From positions 1 through 42,115 of the forward strand of contig CAKSER010000011.1 of assembly GCA_934447715.1 (NCBI GenBank): a stretch of DNA of 42,115 nucleotides. The letters run 5' to 3'. Shown piece after piece: positions 40,031 to 42,115 of the stretch (position 1 is the stretch's first letter; each line of letters starts with the position of its first letter). Below the pieces are notes generated by a model. It did not search any database. It had not been told where the DNA came from and worked only from the letters and a program-made list of their open reading frames with translations. Source of the DNA: an uncultured Eubacteriales bacterium (GTDB lineage: Bacteria; Bacillota; Clostridia; Oscillospirales; CAG-272). The position numbers and the translations under genes are program-made.

Positions 40031-41704
40031 TTAATGCTTGATGTTGTTTATGAGCTCGTTGATCTCATTTTCGAAAGCCGGATCGGATTTGACCTTGCTT
40101 TCAACAACATCGTATGAATTCATAATCGTCGAATGGTCTCTTGAAAAGACCTTGCCGATTCCCTGGAAGGACATTGTCGTCATCGTTTTGATTATGTAGA
40201 TTGCCACATGCCTTGCGGAGGCGATGTTGCTCGTTCTTTTCTTGCTTTTAAGATCCTCTGCGGTTACCCCGTAGTGGGCGGAAACATTGTCTATCGTTCT
40301 GTTGACAATTACGCTGACCGGCTCTGCGGCGGTAATCATGTCGGAGATCGACCTGATTGCAAGATCGGTTGTGATTTCGGAGCCTGTCATCTTGTTCAGC
40401 GCGCCGATGCGCTTGATCGCGCCCTCGAGCTGCCTTACGTTGCTTTTCAGGTTCTCGGCAATATATTCGAGCACATCAGGCGGAATGCCGAGTGAGAGGC
40501 TCTGTGACTTTGCCTGAAGGATAGCAAGACGAAGCTCAAAATCCGGAGGCTGAATGTCGACTATAAGTCCGCTCTCAAATCTTGTTCTTAACCTGTCCTC
40601 GAGAAGAGGAATGTCTCTCGGAGGACGGTCGGAGGTTAAAATAACCTGCTTGCGGTCCTCGTACAGGGTGTTGAAGGTGTTGAAGAATTCCTCCTGTGTG
40701 GAGTTCTTGCCGGCAACAAACTGAATATCGTCAAGGAGAAGGACATCTGCCTTTCTGTATTTTTCCTTGAATTCGTTTACGACATTTCTGCCCTGCTTGA
40801 TCGAATCGACCAGCTGATTTGTAAAATCCTCTCCCTGAACAAATACAACGCTGTATTTCGGGAAGTGCTTTTTTATGTGATTGATAATTGCAAAAAGCAG
40901 ATGCGTTTTGCCGATTCCGCTCGGACCGTAGATAAACAGGGGATTGTATTCCATTGCGGGATTTGACGCAACAGAAAGAGCCGCTGCTCTTGCAAACTCG
41001 TTAGACTTGCCGACGATGAAGTTGTCGAAGGTGTAATCCTTGTAGGTCTGAAGCATTGCATAGTTGAGCACCTTCGAGCCGCCGACCTCGGAATAGTATG
41101 GCACCTCGGCAAGCTCTTCCTTTAAGCGCCCAACCGTAACACCCGGCTCGGGCTCTCTTTTATTGCCGTCCTTATCGTAGCTGAATCTGAACTTGCTGAC
41201 CGCTTTCAGCGGAGGTTTTTTTGCAGAATCGCTACCTGAGGCATTTTTTGCGGAAGAAATATTCTTTTTGCCTGACGATATGTTATCAGAATCATCAGAA
41301 TTATCAAATTCGGAGTCATCAAAGTCATCGGGAAAATTGAGTCTTTCCTGTTCCTTTAAAACATCATCCGATCTGTAAAGAGCTTCTGCGGTACGGTTAA
41401 GAGCCTCAAAGGTCATCGATCTTTCGACCTCGTTATCTTGATCCTCGGTAGATCTGATATCGACCTCAACATCATAGCCGAGTACAGAGGTGAGGGCGGT
41501 TTTAATAGCCGGGGCATATTTAAGCTTCAAATGCTGACATTTGAAATTACTGGACACGTTAAAGACCGCTGTTGTATCGGTAAGCAGAACGAGTTCCATA
41601 ACATCGAACCACAGGCGCATCATAGCATTGGAATAGCCATTTATACGTTGAAGTTCACCGCGTGCCGCATCCCATATTTCCTTATTGTGAGACGACTCTG
41701 ACAT
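40031..41704 (-). CDS. dnaA: Chromosomal replication initiator protein DnaA
   Basis: This 557-residue AAA+ protein binds DnaA boxes and opens the origin. Domain I covers residues 1-85. Domain II is an unusually long, acidic and Ser/Asn/Lys-rich linker (about 85-215), which makes the protein some 100 residues longer than the usual 440-460. Domain III has Walker A GPSGIGKTH (260-268) and Walker B VLLLDDIQFVAG. Domain IV carries the box-binding helix FSRDHSTIMNSYD. ATG 41704 follows a GGAAGGA site. Its predicted promoter is at 41745-41773. Confidence 0.97.
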   Translation of the reverse strand: MSESSHNKEIWDAARGELQRINGYSNAMMRLWFDVMELVLLTDTTAVFNVSSNFKCQHLKLKYAPAIKTALTSVLGYDVEVDIRSTEDQDNEVERSMTFEALNRTAEALYRSDDVLKEQERLNFPDDFDDSEFDNSDDSDNISSGKKNISSAKNASGSDSAKKPPLKAVSKFRFSYDKDGNKREPEPGVTVGRLKEELAEVPYYSEVGGSKVLNYAMLQTYKDYTFDNFIVGKSNEFARAAALSVASNPAMEYNPLFIYGPSGIGKTHLLFAIINHIKKHFPKYSVVFVQGEDFTNQLVDSIKQGRNVVNEFKEKYRKADVLLLDDIQFVAGKNSTQEEFFNTFNTLYEDRKQVILTSDRPPRDIPLLEDRLRTRFESGLIVDIQPPDFELRLAILQAKSQSLSLGIPPDVLEYIAENLKSNVRQLEGAIKRIGALNKMTGSEITTDLAIRSISDMITAAEPVSVIVNRTIDNVSAHYGVTAEDLKSKKRTSNIASARHVAIYIIKTMTTMSFQGIGKVFSRDHSTIMNSYDVVESKVKSDPAFENEINELINNIKH

Positions 41705-41744
41705 TTATTTTTCCTTCCATTATATTATTATACTATACACAATT

Positions 41745-41773
41745 ATTTTAGCATATTTTTTTATTTTTTGCAA
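41745..41773 (-). promoter_or_regulatory. Promoter of dnaA
   Basis: On the minus strand TTGCAA (41773-41768), a 17-base A/T-rich spacer and TAAAAT (41750-41745), with a leader of about 33 bases. No strong DnaA box is seen in this promoter, only a poor CTATACACA match. Confidence 0.65.
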
Positions 41774-41825
41774 GGGCAATAATGTAATTTAAAGCTTATT
41801 CTGACATAAAAATCCAGAAAGAAAA

Positions 41826-42115
41826 ACCCAACTCAAAGTATAAAGTTCTTTTGCTTCTTTTCTCCGAAAGAAAAGAAGGAGGCTTTCGAAGAAAGCCCCA
41901 AAAAAATCAAAATCCCTTTCGAGCGCATTCAAAGAATGCGCAATGAAAGGCGCACAACACAAAACCCCAACCAAAAGGTAAAGTTCTTTTGCTTCCTTTC
42001 TCCGAAAGAAAGGAAGGGCGCACAACACAAAATCCCAGCCGAAAGGTAAAGTTCTTTTGCTTCTTTTCTCCGAAAGAAAAGAAGGAGGCTTTCGTAGAAA
42101 GCCCAAAAAGAATCA
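41826..42115 (+). repeat. Hairpin-repeat array 4 (forward orientation, runs off the window)
   Basis: Three core hairpins are present. The array starts with the boundary element AAGTATAAAGTTC (about 41836-41848), as does array 1. The first unit is complete, with module C as GCGCATTC/GAATGCGC. The second is cut soon after module A, which has the compensated form CTTCCTTTCT/AGAAAGGAAG. A further module A and module B follow at the window edge. It lies upstream of the dnaA promoter, next to the origin. Confidence 0.88.

Overview
The window looks like part of a chromosome from a spore-forming, anaerobic member of the Clostridia (Bacillota), probably a gut-type lineage. The evidence is the dnaA-dnaN-recF-remB-gyrB-gyrA origin block, a SpoIIE phosphatase, acetate kinase, an oxygen-sensitive glycyl radical enzyme, B12-dependent methionine synthase, MecA, RemB, and strong SigA-type promoters and Shine-Dalgarno sites. 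I cannot name a genus from sequence alone.

Layout. 1-138: last codons of a sugar-nucleotide epimerase. 271-5372: an envelope-lipid locus, with cardiolipin synthase (-) followed by HD hydrolase, CmpB-like membrane protein, diacylglycerol glycosyltransferase and a divergent PlsY (+). 5873-8182: serC-serA (serine synthesis). 8349-10895: divergent ackA (-) and tmcAL (+), whose predicted promoters share a -10 region. 11076-15265: metF, a stand-alone MetH-reactivation domain and metH, which together form a methyl-cycle operon. 15379-17586: MecA-like adaptor, family-4 uracil-DNA glycosylase and an AEC transporter. 17998-21468: yitT (-) and an orphan glycyl radical enzyme (+), set among arrays of a hairpin-rich repeat. 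21959-24655: spoIIE (-). 25025-29333: MarR regulator and a heterodimeric ABC exporter. 29652-31359: a compact RiPP locus with a Cys-rich precursor, a PqqD-like recognition protein and a radical SAM/SPASM maturase. 31583-41704 (-): gyrA, gyrB, remB, recF, dnaN, dnaA. DnaA-box-like sites lie both between dnaA and dnaN and between gyrB and gyrA.

Two things stand out. First, four arrays (17587-17938, 18929-19227, 21469-21906, 41826 to the window end) are built from the same modules: three kinds of imperfect palindrome, about 13 copies of the core hairpin. Copies differ by paired, compensating base changes in the stems, which suggests that structure rather than coding is conserved. Second, the RiPP locus has a precursor whose four cysteines are spaced symmetrically (C-X8-C-X5-C-X8-C). 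I cannot assign it to a named family. It carries its own operator-like palindrome, a very strong ribosome binding site, an intercistronic hairpin and a terminator.

Several housekeeping proteins (Cls, MetH, SpoIIE, the second ABC subunit, DnaA, the GyrA tail) also carry low-complexity or tandemly repeated linkers. I saw no tRNA, rRNA, CRISPR array, transposase or recognisable riboswitch. All promoters, operators, terminators and DnaA boxes were read by eye and remain predictions.
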